Shown here in pieces: positions 16,223-25,059 of a DNA stretch of 64,000 nt (positions are counted from its first letter, which is position 1; every line of letters starts with the position of its first letter). The translations under genes and the position numbers were made by a program. The notes beneath the pieces are model-generated. The model saw only the letters and a program-made list of their open reading frames with translations. It was not told where the DNA came from and made no database searches. The stretch comes from Pseudalkalibacillus hwajinpoensis (GTDB taxonomy: Bacteria; Bacillota; Bacilli; Bacillales; Guptibacillaceae). The stretch is taken from the NCBI RefSeq assembly GCF_039851965.1, contig NZ_CP156674.1, positions 2,480,001-2,544,000 of the forward strand. The letters run 5' to 3'.

Positions 16223-17830
16223 ATGAAATTGAGCGTATCAGATGGGATCGAACGCGCAATAGAGTTATTTTCTCATTCAGAGCTGGATGCGATTGATGTT
16301 GTGAATCATCATAATGAAGTTGTCGGTCTTCTTAGTCTTGATGATCTAAGTGAAGTCCTAAGCGGTGGTAATGTTGGCGAAACGATTGGACAAATTATCC
16401 AGAATGTGACGACGCAACATTCTACTTTACAAGTGCAAGAGGTGGAAAAAAATCAATATAGTGCTTTACTTGAAAGCCCTGTCTTCACTGATATCATAAA
16501 TTCACTTTATGATGGGGTTTTTATTACAGACGGATATGGGATTACGGTGAAAGTGAATAAGTCCTATGAACGGATTACGAACCTGAAAGCTGAGCAGTTA
16601 ATTGGATATCATATGGAAGACCTAATAAAAGCAGGCTATATTTCTAAATCTGCTTCCATCCAGGTTCTGAAAGAGAAAAAGCCAATTACGTTAATGCAGT
16701 CTATTCATAATGGAAGAAAAATTATTGTCTCTGGCACCCCAATATTTAATGAGGATCATGACATTTTATACGTAGTAAATAGCGTAAGAGATATCACAGA
16801 ACTTTTGAAACTTAAGCTTCAAATCGATGAGCTCCAGGAACTCAAAGCTCTTCGGAATAGTTCAAATGCCACGTTTGCACATCAATCAGTTGAGTCTTCA
16901 ATCTATTCAAGCGAAATCATGATGAAGTTATTTACAGTAATTGACCGCGTGGCTAAATCCGATGCAAAGGTCCTCCTACAAGGTGAAACAGGTGTTGGGA
17001 AAACGATGATTGCTAAATATATGCACGAGCATTCTAATCGTTCAGATGGAAGTTTTCTCGAGCTTAATTGTGGGGCATTTCCTCCCAACTTAATAGAAGC
17101 GGAATTGTTCGGCTACGAACCAGGTGCCTTTACAGGAGCGCTAACAAAAGGGAAAAAAGGATTACTGGAAGTAGCAGATAATGGCACTTTATTTCTGGAT
17201 GAAATTGGGGATTTACCGTTAGAGCTTCAAGTAAAACTATTAAAGGTTATTGAGGATAAGGCCTTCATTCCAATCGGTTCTTCTAAACTTAAACATATCA
17301 ACGTGCGAATTATCGCTGCTTCACATAGGAATATTAGAAAGCTTGTGGAAGTGGGTGATTTTAGAGAGGATTTATTTTATCGTTTAAATGTTGTTCCCAT
17401 TGAAATCCCCTCCTTACGTGAACGTAGAGAAGAAATTCTCCATTTGTCACACCATTTTCTAGAGGACTTCAATAGGGAATACGATACAAGTAAAACCTTG
17501 AGCATAGAAGTCCTGGATACTTTACACGATTATCAATGGCCAGGTAATATTCGCGAGTTAAAAAACTTGATTGAGCGTCTAGTAGTGATCACTTCTTCAG
17601 ATCAAATTGAACTTGAAGATCTTCCTTATGAGTTGATTGATTCTAAAAGCAAGGTGGGCTCTCTATATAATGAGGAAATAATTCCTTTAAAAGAAGCTAT
17701 AGAACGAGTTGAGCGTCAAATGATCACGAAAGCTTTAAGAAAATACAAAACAACTAGAAAAGCGGCTGAAGTGCTAGAAGTAAGTCAATCTACAATCGTA
17801 CAGAAAATGAAAAAGTGGAGGTTTGATTAA
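16223..17830 (+). CDS. Sigma-54-dependent activator with PAS domain
   Basis: 535 aa from ATG 16223 (GGAGGG 8 bases upstream; the TTG at 16208 precedes that site). Residues ~1-50 look like half a CBS domain (IDVVNHHNEVVGLLSLDDL). A PAS domain spans ~95-200 (LYDGVFITDGYGITVKVNKS). The AAA+ domain has Walker A GETGVGKT at 254-261 and the sigma-54 contact loop GAFTGA at 301-306; Walker B is GTLFLDEIGDLP. A C-terminal helix-turn-helix follows (TTRKAAEVLEVSQSTIVQKM). It very likely activates the downstream operon from the -24/-12 promoter at 17946. The PAS domain probably senses the inducer. Confidence 0.93.
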   Translation: MKLSVSDGIERAIELFSHSELDAIDVVNHHNEVVGLLSLDDLSEVLSGGNVGETIGQIIQNVTTQHSTLQVQEVEKNQYSALLESPVFTDIINSLYDGVFITDGYGITVKVNKSYERITNLKAEQLIGYHMEDLIKAGYISKSASIQVLKEKKPITLMQSIHNGRKIIVSGTPIFNEDHDILYVVNSVRDITELLKLKLQIDELQELKALRNSSNATFAHQSVESSIYSSEIMMKLFTVIDRVAKSDAKVLLQGETGVGKTMIAKYMHEHSNRSDGSFLELNCGAFPPNLIEAELFGYEPGAFTGALTKGKKGLLEVADNGTLFLDEIGDLPLELQVKLLKVIEDKAFIPIGSSKLKHINVRIIAASHRNIRKLVEVGDFREDLFYRLNVVPIEIPSLRERREEILHLSHHFLEDFNREYDTSKTLSIEVLDTLHDYQWPGNIRELKNLIERLVVITSSDQIELEDLPYELIDSKSKVGSLYNEEIIPLKEAIERVERQMITKALRKYKTTRKAAEVLEVSQSTIVQKMKKWRFD

Positions 17831-17854
17831 TATTTTAATCAGACCTCCACTTTT
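17811..17854 (+). terminator. Terminator overlapping the end of the activator gene
   Basis: A 20-bp stem (17811-17830 with 17835-17854, one G-T wobble) and 4-base loop TATT, ending in TTTTT. The stop codon TAA (17828-17830) lies within the left arm. The same bases also hold the first of two activator-site-like palindromes. Confidence 0.8.
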
Positions 17855-17874
17855 TGATTAATATACTAATCAAA
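17822..17874 (+). promoter_or_regulatory. Two tandem palindromes, probable upstream activator sites
   Basis: Site 1 (17822-17843) is TTTGATTA, 6 bases, TAATCAGA. Site 2 (17853-17874) is TTTGATTA, 6 bases, TAATCAAA. Same 8-6-8 layout, 31 bp apart (about three helical turns), with site 2 centred ~85 bp upstream of the -24 element. This is the usual placement for a bacterial enhancer-binding protein, presumably the product of 16223-17830. Confidence 0.65.
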
Positions 17875-17945
17875 TTTGACCGTTTTTTGAACGTGAATTC
17901 ACTTTTACCCCGTCATAGCTTCTTTCTATCCTTATTTTTAAAAAG

Positions 17946-17962
17946 TTGGCACAAGAATTGCA
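17946..17962 (+). promoter_or_regulatory. Sigma-54 (-24/-12) promoter
   Basis: TTGGCAC-AAGAA-TTGCA. The GG (17948-17949) and GC (17960-17961) are exactly 10 bases apart, matching consensus TGGCAC-N5-TTGCA. It is about 37 bases upstream of the alcohol dehydrogenase start. Confidence 0.9.
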
Positions 17963-17998
17963 TTATTTATTAATAAAAGAATGAAGGGAGAAAGCATA

Positions 17999-19147
17999 AT
18001 GACGATTTCAACTTTCAAGATCGCAAACAAACTAATTACAGGAAAAGGGGCTACTGAAGCTTTACCAGAAGAATTAGAACGACTTGGGGTAAAAAATCCT
18101 CTCATAGTAACAGATGAGATCTTACAAAAGGTGGGTGTTGTTGATCAAATCACCGCATTTATGAAAGGGCTTACTTTTGAGGTGTTTACAGGTGTGAAGC
18201 CTGATCCAGAGCTATCTGTTGTAGAAGATTGTACGAAATTATTCAATGAAGGAAGACACGATGGGCTAATTGCCGTTGGGGGTGGGAGTGCTATTGACAT
18301 CGCAAAGGGTGTTTCTGCATTTACTTCCTTCAATGGGGAATTAACTGAACTGGTCGGTACAAATCTCGTATCTCAAAAAGGGGCACCTATTATTGCCCTA
18401 CCAACCACTGCTGGGACGGGCTCAGAAGTGACAAATATCTCTATTCTTTCTGACACAGAAGCACAGCTCAAGAAAGGAATTGTAAGCGATTACCTACTGC
18501 CCGATGTTGCAATCGTGGCTCCGGAGATGACGCTAACAATGCCTCCTTCTGTGACGGCAGCAAGTGGTGTAGACGCATTAGTTCATGCAATTGAAGCATA
18601 TATATCTGTCCATGCTTCCCCCATAACCGATGCGTTAGCCATTTATGCGATTCGAATGATCTCTAGTAATCTACCAAAGGCCTATGCCAACCCCACGAAT
18701 TTAGAAGCGAGGGAGAAGATGGCAACAGCAAGTTTGATGGCTGGTATGGCATTCGGTAATGCCGGAGTGGGTGCTGTCCACGCTCTCGCTTATCCTCTAG
18801 GTGGACGCTACCATATTCCACACGGGGTAAGTAACGCTTTGCTCCTTCCATATGTAATGGAATGGAATAAGATTGCTTGCATGGAAAGGTTCCGAGACAT
18901 CGCTACAGCTCTTGGGGAAAATACGCACTCGCTATCGGATGCAGAAGCCTCAGATAAAGCTGTAATCGCAATGAAACGGTTATGTGAAGCTGTAAATATT
19001 CCTGATGGATTACGTTCCTTCGACATTCCAGAATCAGCTCTATCCGAAATGGCTGAAGACGCGAGCCAAATTGAACGTCTATTAAATAATAATCCACGCA
19101 AATTAAGCAAGACGGATATTGAGGAAATCTATCAATCTGCTTATTAA
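17999..19147 (+). CDS. Iron-containing (type III) alcohol dehydrogenase, possibly 4-hydroxybutyrate dehydrogenase
   Basis: 382 aa from ATG 17999 (AAGGGAG ~10 bases upstream); the ATG at 17981 has no ribosome-binding site. Cofactor loop VGGGSAIDIAKG (~86-97), then LPTTAGTGSEV, and metal-binding residues in SGVDALVHAIEAY, GAVHALAYPLGGRYHIPHG. First gene behind the sigma-54 promoter and followed by a permease and succinate-semialdehyde dehydrogenase. Oxidation of 4-hydroxybutyrate to succinic semialdehyde would fit; family members also use ethanol, 1,3-propanediol, lactaldehyde and others. The family is certain, the substrate inferred. Confidence 0.85.
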   Translation: MTISTFKIANKLITGKGATEALPEELERLGVKNPLIVTDEILQKVGVVDQITAFMKGLTFEVFTGVKPDPELSVVEDCTKLFNEGRHDGLIAVGGGSAIDIAKGVSAFTSFNGELTELVGTNLVSQKGAPIIALPTTAGTGSEVTNISILSDTEAQLKKGIVSDYLLPDVAIVAPEMTLTMPPSVTAASGVDALVHAIEAYISVHASPITDALAIYAIRMISSNLPKAYANPTNLEAREKMATASLMAGMAFGNAGVGAVHALAYPLGGRYHIPHGVSNALLLPYVMEWNKIACMERFRDIATALGENTHSLSDAEASDKAVIAMKRLCEAVNIPDGLRSFDIPESALSEMAEDASQIERLLNNNPRKLSKTDIEEIYQSAY

Positions 19148-19242
19148 TGAAGCATGGCCAGTCTAGTTAATTTTTATAAAGAGGGAAAATTAACCGTCTT
19201 TATCAGAACGTAACATATTCGAATAGAAAAGGAGTTCACACA

Positions 19243-20631
19243 ATGTGGAAAAACCGAAAACACGGTGAGGAGTCACCTTACATTCCGATGGGACCATTCA
19301 AACTAAGACTTCCATTTATCCACTACAAATTTGAATGGCCTGATTATGTTCAGGGTCTATTAATGTGTGCAGTAGATTTAGCTGCGATTCCATTAATGAT
19401 AGAGCTATTAGGAATGCCTTTTGAAGTAGCACTGGCCGTTGTTCTTCTAAATGGTATTTTCTATTTAACACATCACTTACTTGGCGATCCAGTTGTTCCA
19501 GGTTGGATAACACCAGCGATCCCTTTAATTATGGCTTATGTTTCAGCCTTTCCAGAAGGTGCTGAACGAGTTCATGCACTCGTCGCCTTTCAGTTAACCC
19601 TCGGGCTATTATCGATCCTATTAGGGTCAACCGGCTTAGCGAAAAAAGTCGTTTCATTTGTTCCGCCTGCTATTAAGTCAGGTGTCATTCTAGGAGCCGG
19701 TTTTGCAGCAGTTATTTCTGTCTTCGAAGTTGGCGGACGATTCGAAAGCTTCCCATGGACGATTTCGATTGCAGTGGGAATTGCTTTTTATATTATTTTC
19801 TCAAAACACTTTAATCAGTTGAAAACGAAAAGCGCTCTATGGGGGCTAATTGGTAAGTTGGGGATTTTTCCAATTATTATCCTAGCAGTTATCATTGCAC
19901 CACTATTTGGTGAAGCACCGTGGCCAACAATTGAGTGGGGACTTATTAATCCTGATTTCGCTACTCTTTGGAGTGAATATACTGTTTTTGGACTAGGGTT
20001 TCCGCCAGCGATGTTATTTTTAACTGCCTTACCAACAGTTCTGGCAGCTTACATCGTGTTATTTGGTGACGTTCTACAAAGTAAAGCGTTAATTGATGAA
20101 GCAGATGATGTTCGCCGTGATGAAAAAATTGATTATAATCCAAATCGTGCTCATTTGGTTTTCGGTGGGCGGAACACAATTATGAGTATTTTAGGTCCAG
20201 ATGTTACAATGGCTGGTCCACTCTGGGCAGCAATGCAAGTTGTCGTCATCGAGCGATTTAAAGAAGGTAAGAAAGCGATGAACTCGTTATTCGGTGGTTC
20301 TGGTTCCTTCCGTTGGGGTACCAATACCGGGCTACTATTACTGCCTATCGTAAGTTTAGTACAACCAATTCTAGGCATCGCCCTTGCCTTAACCCTATTG
20401 ATTCAGGGATATGTAAGCGTTCGCGTTGGTATCCTAGAATCTCGCAGTCACAGGGATCTCGGAATAGCGGGAATCATAGGAGCTGTTTTAGCAACGAAAG
20501 GAGCCGGTTGGGGATTTGCCGTTGGTATCGTTCTTTGTATTTTGATTTATGGTAAAAAGTTCTTCACTGGTGAGAATGATGAAATCTTTACGAAGGACAT
20601 TGAAAGCGAGAAAGAAAAACGAATTTCTTAA
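19243..20631 (+). CDS. NCS2-like (xanthine/uracil permease family) transporter
   Basis: 462 aa with about 12-14 hydrophobic segments (for example YVQGLLMCAVDLAAIPLMIE and GIALALTLLIQGYVSVRVG). Divergent from classical purine/pyrimidine permeases: the motif region reads MSILGPDVTMAGPLWAAMQ instead of the usual TxYxENxG type. ATG start with AAGGAG. It lies between the alcohol dehydrogenase and gabD genes with short gaps, so it probably imports that pathway's substrate, likely a small carboxylate or hydroxy acid. The substrate is inferred only from context. Confidence 0.75.
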   Translation: MWKNRKHGEESPYIPMGPFKLRLPFIHYKFEWPDYVQGLLMCAVDLAAIPLMIELLGMPFEVALAVVLLNGIFYLTHHLLGDPVVPGWITPAIPLIMAYVSAFPEGAERVHALVAFQLTLGLLSILLGSTGLAKKVVSFVPPAIKSGVILGAGFAAVISVFEVGGRFESFPWTISIAVGIAFYIIFSKHFNQLKTKSALWGLIGKLGIFPIIILAVIIAPLFGEAPWPTIEWGLINPDFATLWSEYTVFGLGFPPAMLFLTALPTVLAAYIVLFGDVLQSKALIDEADDVRRDEKIDYNPNRAHLVFGGRNTIMSILGPDVTMAGPLWAAMQVVVIERFKEGKKAMNSLFGGSGSFRWGTNTGLLLLPIVSLVQPILGIALALTLLIQGYVSVRVGILESRSHRDLGIAGIIGAVLATKGAGWGFAVGIVLCILIYGKKFFTGENDEIFTKDIESEKEKRIS

Positions 20632-20649
20632 TTGAACAGGAGGATAACG

Positions 20650-22068
20650 ATGCAACATTACCATATGATTATTAATGGAGAAGAAGTGGGGAGCGCCCTT
20701 TCAAAGGTGAAAGTGACAAACCCTGCTACTTCTGAAGTGATAGCAACAATTTCAAACGGTGGAAGAAAAGAAGCAATAAGTGCTGTAGATGCTGCTGACT
20801 CCGCGTTTCGAGACTGGTCTCAGTACTCCGCTTACGAAAGATCTGAACTTATCCGTAAATGGTTTGATCTCATCAATGAAAATAAAGAAGACCTTGCTCA
20901 TACTATGACCCTTGAGCAGGGCAAGCCATTAAAGGAAGCGCTTGGTGAAATTCAATACGCAAATGGGTTTATCTCCTGGTACGCTGAAGAGGGAAAGCGT
21001 ATTTACGGGGAACAAATTCCCGCAACACAAAGGAACAAACGATTATTTGTCCATAAACAGCCTGTTGGCGTTGTAGCTGTTATTACGCCATGGAACTTTC
21101 CTGCTGCCATGATTACTCGTAAAGTCGCACCAGCACTAGCCGCTGGTTGTACGGTGGTTATTAAACCTGCAGAACAAACACCATTAACTGCTTTAAAGAT
21201 AGCAGCCCTTGCTGAAGAGGCTGGTATTCCAAAAGGCGTGATCAATACTGTAACGGGTGATGCGAAGTCAATAGGTGAAGCCTGGCTCGAAGATCTTCGC
21301 GTTCGAAAGCTAACGTTTACTGGCTCCACTGAAGTTGGAAAACGATTAATGAAAGGATCTGCTGAAACAGTCAAGAAAGTATCATTAGAGCTAGGCGGAC
21401 ATGCCCCTGTCATTGTTATGGCGGACACAGATCTAGATAAAGCAGTTGATGGCGTTATTGCCTCCAAGTTCCGAAATGCAGGACAAACCTGTGTATGTTC
21501 GAATCGGATTTATGTTCATGAATCGATTGTTGAATCGTTTACAGAAAAACTAGTGGAAAAAGTGAAGAATCTGAAGGTCGGTAACGGTCTTGATGAAGGC
21601 ACCGATATCGGTCCTTTAATTGATAATAACGCAGTGGAGAAAGTACAAAAACATGTTGAGGATGCAGTAAGTAAAGGAGCTTCTATTGTTTGCGGCGGGA
21701 AGGAACAAGGCGGTTTATTCTTTGAACCTACTGTTATCTCCAATGTAAATGATGACATGTTATGTATGAATGATGAAACATTTGGTCCAGTCGCTCCGAT
21801 CACAACATTTAAGACGGAAGACGAAGCAATTAAACGAGCGAATGATTCCATCTATGGGTTAGCTGCTTATGTGTTCACAGAGAACATTACAAAAGGCATT
21901 CGAATCAGTGAGCAGTTGGAGTATGGAATAGTTGGATTAAATGATGGCCTTCCTTCTACTCCGCAGGCTCCATTTGGTGGGTTTAAGCAAAGTGGACTCG
22001 GCCGTGAAGGCGGGCACCATGGGATTGAAGAGTATTTAGAGGTTAAATATATTTCAGTTGGGTTGTAG
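20650..22068 (+). CDS. gabD: Succinate-semialdehyde dehydrogenase (NAD(P)+)
   Basis: 472 aa from ATG 20650 (AGGAGG 6 bases upstream); the preceding TTG belongs to the leader. Aldehyde dehydrogenase fold with ITPWNFPAAMITRKVAPALA, the general base E247 in LELGGHAPV, and the nucleophile C281 with C283 in GQTCVCSNR. That Cys-x-Cys pair is typical of GabD. It oxidises succinic semialdehyde to succinate, feeding the TCA cycle. It starts about 20 bases after the permease stop, so it is in the same operon. Glutarate-semialdehyde activity is an alternative. Confidence 0.9.
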   Translation: MQHYHMIINGEEVGSALSKVKVTNPATSEVIATISNGGRKEAISAVDAADSAFRDWSQYSAYERSELIRKWFDLINENKEDLAHTMTLEQGKPLKEALGEIQYANGFISWYAEEGKRIYGEQIPATQRNKRLFVHKQPVGVVAVITPWNFPAAMITRKVAPALAAGCTVVIKPAEQTPLTALKIAALAEEAGIPKGVINTVTGDAKSIGEAWLEDLRVRKLTFTGSTEVGKRLMKGSAETVKKVSLELGGHAPVIVMADTDLDKAVDGVIASKFRNAGQTCVCSNRIYVHESIVESFTEKLVEKVKNLKVGNGLDEGTDIGPLIDNNAVEKVQKHVEDAVSKGASIVCGGKEQGGLFFEPTVISNVNDDMLCMNDETFGPVAPITTFKTEDEAIKRANDSIYGLAAYVFTENITKGIRISEQLEYGIVGLNDGLPSTPQAPFGGFKQSGLGREGGHHGIEEYLEVKYISVGL

Positions 22069-22101
22069 AGGGTAGAGGGAGAGAGAGAAGGTATGAGGGT
22101 A

Positions 22102-22129
22102 TGGGGGTCAGACCCCTGTCTGACCCCCA
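22102..22129. repeat. Palindromic repeat copy 9 (inverted orientation)
   Basis: TGGGGGTCAGAC, loop CCCT, GTCTGACCCCCA, with partly matching GGTAT/GTGTCC-type flanks. The loop CCCT is the complement of AGGG, so this copy is in the opposite orientation. It follows gabD and is probably its terminator. Confidence 0.9.
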
Positions 22130-22208
22130 CACCTCTCTTTTTTTCTTTCACCAAACCATGGGTTTCTATCATATACTGTGCTATCACGTGTTCAAAAGGG
22201 GTTCGATC

Positions 22209-22622
22209 ATGTATCCATATTACCGCACACTAGCAGATGATATTGCGACAGCAATCAATGGAGAGTACAGTGCGATTCAGTGTTATGCGAAGCTCGCACA
22301 GCTTGCGCCGAATGAAACAGAAAGAAAACAAATTCTTGAAATACGTAATGATGAAATGGCACACTACCAGGCATTCACTTACATTTATACTCAATTAACA
22401 GGGCAGCAGCCATCACCTCAGCTAATTGAAGAATGTCCTACAGAATATGTGCCTGGACTTGATTTTTCTTTCAAAGACGAACAAAAAGCCGCTGATTTTT
22501 ATCTTGATATCGCAGATCAGACTGATGACCCCTTCATTAAAGATAAATTCAAGCGAGCGGCAGCAGATGAACAGAATCACGCCGTCTGGTTTCTGTATTT
22601 CTTAACAAAGCAACGGTATTAA
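22209..22622 (+). CDS. Ferritin-like / rubrerythrin-like small protein
   Basis: 137 aa from ATG 22209 (AAAGGGG upstream); longer frames run into the repeat. Four-helix pattern with carboxylate/histidine pairs: GEYSAIQCYAKLA, EIRNDEMAHYQAF, then DEQKAADFYLDIAD and AAADEQNHAVWFLYFL. The E-x-x-H motifs suggest a di-iron site. Such proteins occur in Bacillus, often sporulation-linked, with unproven function. Monocistronic between two repeat copies. Confidence 0.75.
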   Translation: MYPYYRTLADDIATAINGEYSAIQCYAKLAQLAPNETERKQILEIRNDEMAHYQAFTYIYTQLTGQQPSPQLIEECPTEYVPGLDFSFKDEQKAADFYLDIADQTDDPFIKDKFKRAAADEQNHAVWFLYFLTKQRY

Positions 22623-22633
22623 TGAAAGAAGAG

Positions 22634-22675
22634 TGTGGTGGTGGGGTCAGACAGGGGTCTGACCCCACCACCACA
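22634..22675. repeat. Palindromic repeat copy 10 (19-bp perfect stem)
   Basis: TGTGGTGGTGGGGTCAGAC, loop AGGG, then the exact complement ending CCACCACCACA. Nine of the 19 pairs are locus-specific. It lies after the ferritin-like gene and before the cobalamin riboswitch. Confidence 0.95.
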
Positions 22676-22751
22676 ACACCCTCCCTCTTCCCCCTTTCAC
22701 ACCTATGCTGTATAATAAATCCTAGAACCAATTAACTACATACGCATTTGA

Positions 22752-22912
22752 TTCGGGTGTCTTCACTAAGAAGACTTAAAAGGGAAGCTGGTGTAAATCC
22801 AGCGCGGTCCCGCCACTGTAAATGGTTGCAAGCTGCATAAACCACTGTTCATTAAGAACGGGAAGGGGCAGCGCGCGATAACCATGAGCCAGGAGACCTG
22901 CCTGTATCACAA
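22752..22912 (+). ncRNA. Cobalamin (AdoCbl) riboswitch
   Basis: It contains the conserved blocks AGGGAAGCTGGTGTAAATCC, GCGCGGTCCCGCCACTGTAA, a GGGAAGGGGCAGCGC arm, and the B12 box AGCCAGGAGACCTGCCT (22887-22903). It sits upstream of the 13-gene cobalamin cluster and should repress it when cobalamin is abundant. Confidence 0.95.
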
Positions 22913-22993
22913 AGCGCGACCTACGAGGATAGGGATGTGCCAACGGACTAAGGTGTTGATGTACGTATCAACTAACCTCAACTTCCATTCGGC

Positions 22994-23027
22994 CATCCCC
23001 ATGCTTGTGCTTGGGGATTTTATTTTT
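22994..23027 (+). terminator. Riboswitch-controlled terminator
   Basis: ATCCCCA (22995-23001), loop, TGGGGAT (23012-23018), then TTTATTTTTG. GGGATG at 22933-22938 can pair with CATCCC (22994-22999) and could serve as the anti-terminator strand. The btuF ribosome-binding site follows within ~10 bases. Confidence 0.8.
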
Positions 23028-23052
23028 GTCAAAAACAGGAGGAGAAACACAC

Positions 23053-24036
23053 ATGAAGAAGCTCTATTCACTACTCGTCTTACTCTTTTTAATTACAGGC
23101 ATACTGGCCGGATGTGGATCCGATCAAGCTCAGGAAGACAACACAACAAACGAATCAACTAATGAAGAAAACCAGGCAGATCAGTCTGCAAATAGCGCCT
23201 TTCCAGTCACGATCACTGACGCCCTCGATCAAGAGGTAACGCTAGAAGAAGACCCAGAAAAAATCGTCTCTCTGATTCCGAGTAACACGGAAATTCTTTT
23301 CGATCTAGGTGCAGGGGAGGAAGTTGTTGGGGTATCTGACTTCGCAAACTACCCTGAAGAAGCGGCCAACATTGAAAAAATCGGCGGGATGGAGTTTAAC
23401 GTCGAGAAAATCATCTCCCTTAAGCCTGATCTCGTTCTTGCTCATGGCTCAAGCGCGCACAATTCAGAAGCAGGCCTTCAGCAGCTTCGCGATGCGGGTA
23501 TCAAAGTCATCGTAGTAAACGACGCTACAAGCTTTGAAGAAGTGTACGCGTCAATTGAAATGATTGGACAGGCAACAGGTGAAAAAGAAGAAGCAGAATC
23601 AACGATCGCTGATATGAAGCAGAAGCTTGAAGATGTGAAAACCAAAGCAGAAGAAGTCGAGGAGCAGAAAGATGTTTTTGTTGAAGTAGCTCCTGCACCA
23701 GAAATTTATTCACCAGGTAAAAACACGTTCATGGATGACATGCTAACGCTCATTAATGCAAAAAACGTGACACATGATCAAGAAGGCTGGAACCAGATCG
23801 ACCAGGAAGCGATTATCAAAGCAAATCCTGACGTCATCATTACAACTTACGGTTACTATACTGAAAATCCGATTGAACAAGTAGTAAGTCGCGACGGCTG
23901 GCAGGATGTGACGGCTGTAAAAGAAGAGCAGGTTATTGATGTGCACTCTGATCTCGTCACACGTTCCGGCCCTCGTCTTGCTGAAGGAGTAGAAGAACTT
24001 GCCAAGGCGGTTTACCCGGATGTCTTTGCAGAATAA
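23053..24036 (+). CDS. btuF: Cobalamin/corrinoid ABC transporter substrate-binding lipoprotein
   Basis: 327 aa from ATG 23053 (AGGAGG 9 bases upstream). Lipoprotein signal LFLITGILAGC with the lipidated Cys at 21. The periplasmic-binding-protein type 2 fold of BtuF/FhuD appears as VSLIPSNTEILFDLGAGEEV, GGMEFNVEKIISLKPDLVLA, and TTYGYYTENPIEQV. First gene after the riboswitch, overlapping btuC by 17 bases. It captures corrinoids at the outer face of the membrane. Confidence 0.93.
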   Translation: MKKLYSLLVLLFLITGILAGCGSDQAQEDNTTNESTNEENQADQSANSAFPVTITDALDQEVTLEEDPEKIVSLIPSNTEILFDLGAGEEVVGVSDFANYPEEAANIEKIGGMEFNVEKIISLKPDLVLAHGSSAHNSEAGLQQLRDAGIKVIVVNDATSFEEVYASIEMIGQATGEKEEAESTIADMKQKLEDVKTKAEEVEEQKDVFVEVAPAPEIYSPGKNTFMDDMLTLINAKNVTHDQEGWNQIDQEAIIKANPDVIITTYGYYTENPIEQVVSRDGWQDVTAVKEEQVIDVHSDLVTRSGPRLAEGVEELAKAVYPDVFAE

Positions 24037-25057
24037 TCGCATCATCGCTTACGTAACCGCAACGGCGCTCCTTATCGCAGCGATGCTGATCGGGATTTCG
24101 ATTGGAACCGTTTCTGTTCCAGTGCTCACGATTCTAAAATTGATCGGTGCAGAACTCCTGCATCTTCCAACGGGAAAAACAGATCCAATGTTTACCACAA
24201 TTGTCATGGATATCCGCCTGCCACGCGTCATCTTGGCAGGTCTAGTAGGGGCGTCTCTTGCGATAGCAGGAGCCGCCTTTCAGGGTCTATTGCGTAATCC
24301 GTTAGCTGATCCGTACGTACTCGGCGTATCGTCCGGAGCATCGGTCGGGGCGGTTCTCGTCCTGTTTTTCAATCTGTCGCTCCCGTTCATCGGCATTTTC
24401 ACCCTGCCCGTCATGAGCATCGCCGCATCGATCATCACCATTTTCCTCGTGCTCTTTTTTGCACGACAAATTGAGCGATCCATGCGCGTTGAAACAATCA
24501 TCTTAACAGGAATCGTCTTTAGTTCATTCCTTGGCTCGCTGCTCTCGCTCATGATCGCCCTCACAGGGGAAGAACTGCGCCAGATTATCGGCTGGCTGCT
24601 AGGAAGTGTCTCAATGCGAGGCTGGGAGTACATCGCGATCATCCTGCCGTTTTTCATCATTGGATCAAGTATCCTGCTCTTCAGTAGTAAGGAGCTAAAC
24701 GCGATGTCGTTTGGCGAAGAACGCGCCCAGCACATCGGCGTTAACGTCGCACGGCGCAAGCTCTGGATACTGATCGGAGGCTCTATTTTAACCGGTGCTG
24801 CCGTTGCCGTTTCAGGAACGATCGGCTTTGTCGGACTCGTCATTCCGCATTTAACACGACTGTTATGGGGACCGGACCACCGTCATCTTCTACCGCTATC
24901 GATTTTACTCGGGGCCGCCTTCCTGATCATCGCGGACCTTTTCTCACGGACGATCATTTCACCAACCGAATTGCCAATCGGTGTCATCACATCCTTAATC
25001 GGCGCACCGGTATTCGCGATCATTTTAATTCGAAGACGTAAGGAAAGAAGAGGATAA
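24020..25057 (+). CDS. btuC: Cobalamin ABC transporter permease
   Basis: 345 aa from ATG 24020. FecCD-family membrane protein with ~10 helices; hallmark motifs LPRVILAGLVGASLAIAGAA, FQGLLRNPLADPYVLGVSSG, and GFVGLVIPHLTRLLWGPDHR. It forms the channel for BtuF-delivered corrinoid, powered by the ATPase encoded 2 bases downstream. Confidence 0.93.
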   Translation: MSLQNNRIIAYVTATALLIAAMLIGISIGTVSVPVLTILKLIGAELLHLPTGKTDPMFTTIVMDIRLPRVILAGLVGASLAIAGAAFQGLLRNPLADPYVLGVSSGASVGAVLVLFFNLSLPFIGIFTLPVMSIAASIITIFLVLFFARQIERSMRVETIILTGIVFSSFLGSLLSLMIALTGEELRQIIGWLLGSVSMRGWEYIAIILPFFIIGSSILLFSSKELNAMSFGEERAQHIGVNVARRKLWILIGGSILTGAAVAVSGTIGFVGLVIPHLTRLLWGPDHRHLLPLSILLGAAFLIIADLFSRTIISPTELPIGVITSLIGAPVFAIILIRRRKERRG

Positions 25058-25059
25058 GC

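Noticed and set aside
21867..22187. 106-codon minus-strand frame over the gabD end and repeat copy 9
   Set aside because: Antisense to gabD; its start region lies in the repeat and it shows no domain.
22884..23162. Open frame of 92 codons across the riboswitch
   Set aside because: It covers the B12 box and the terminator, and has no ribosome-binding site or recognisable domain; the conserved RNA explains the sequence.
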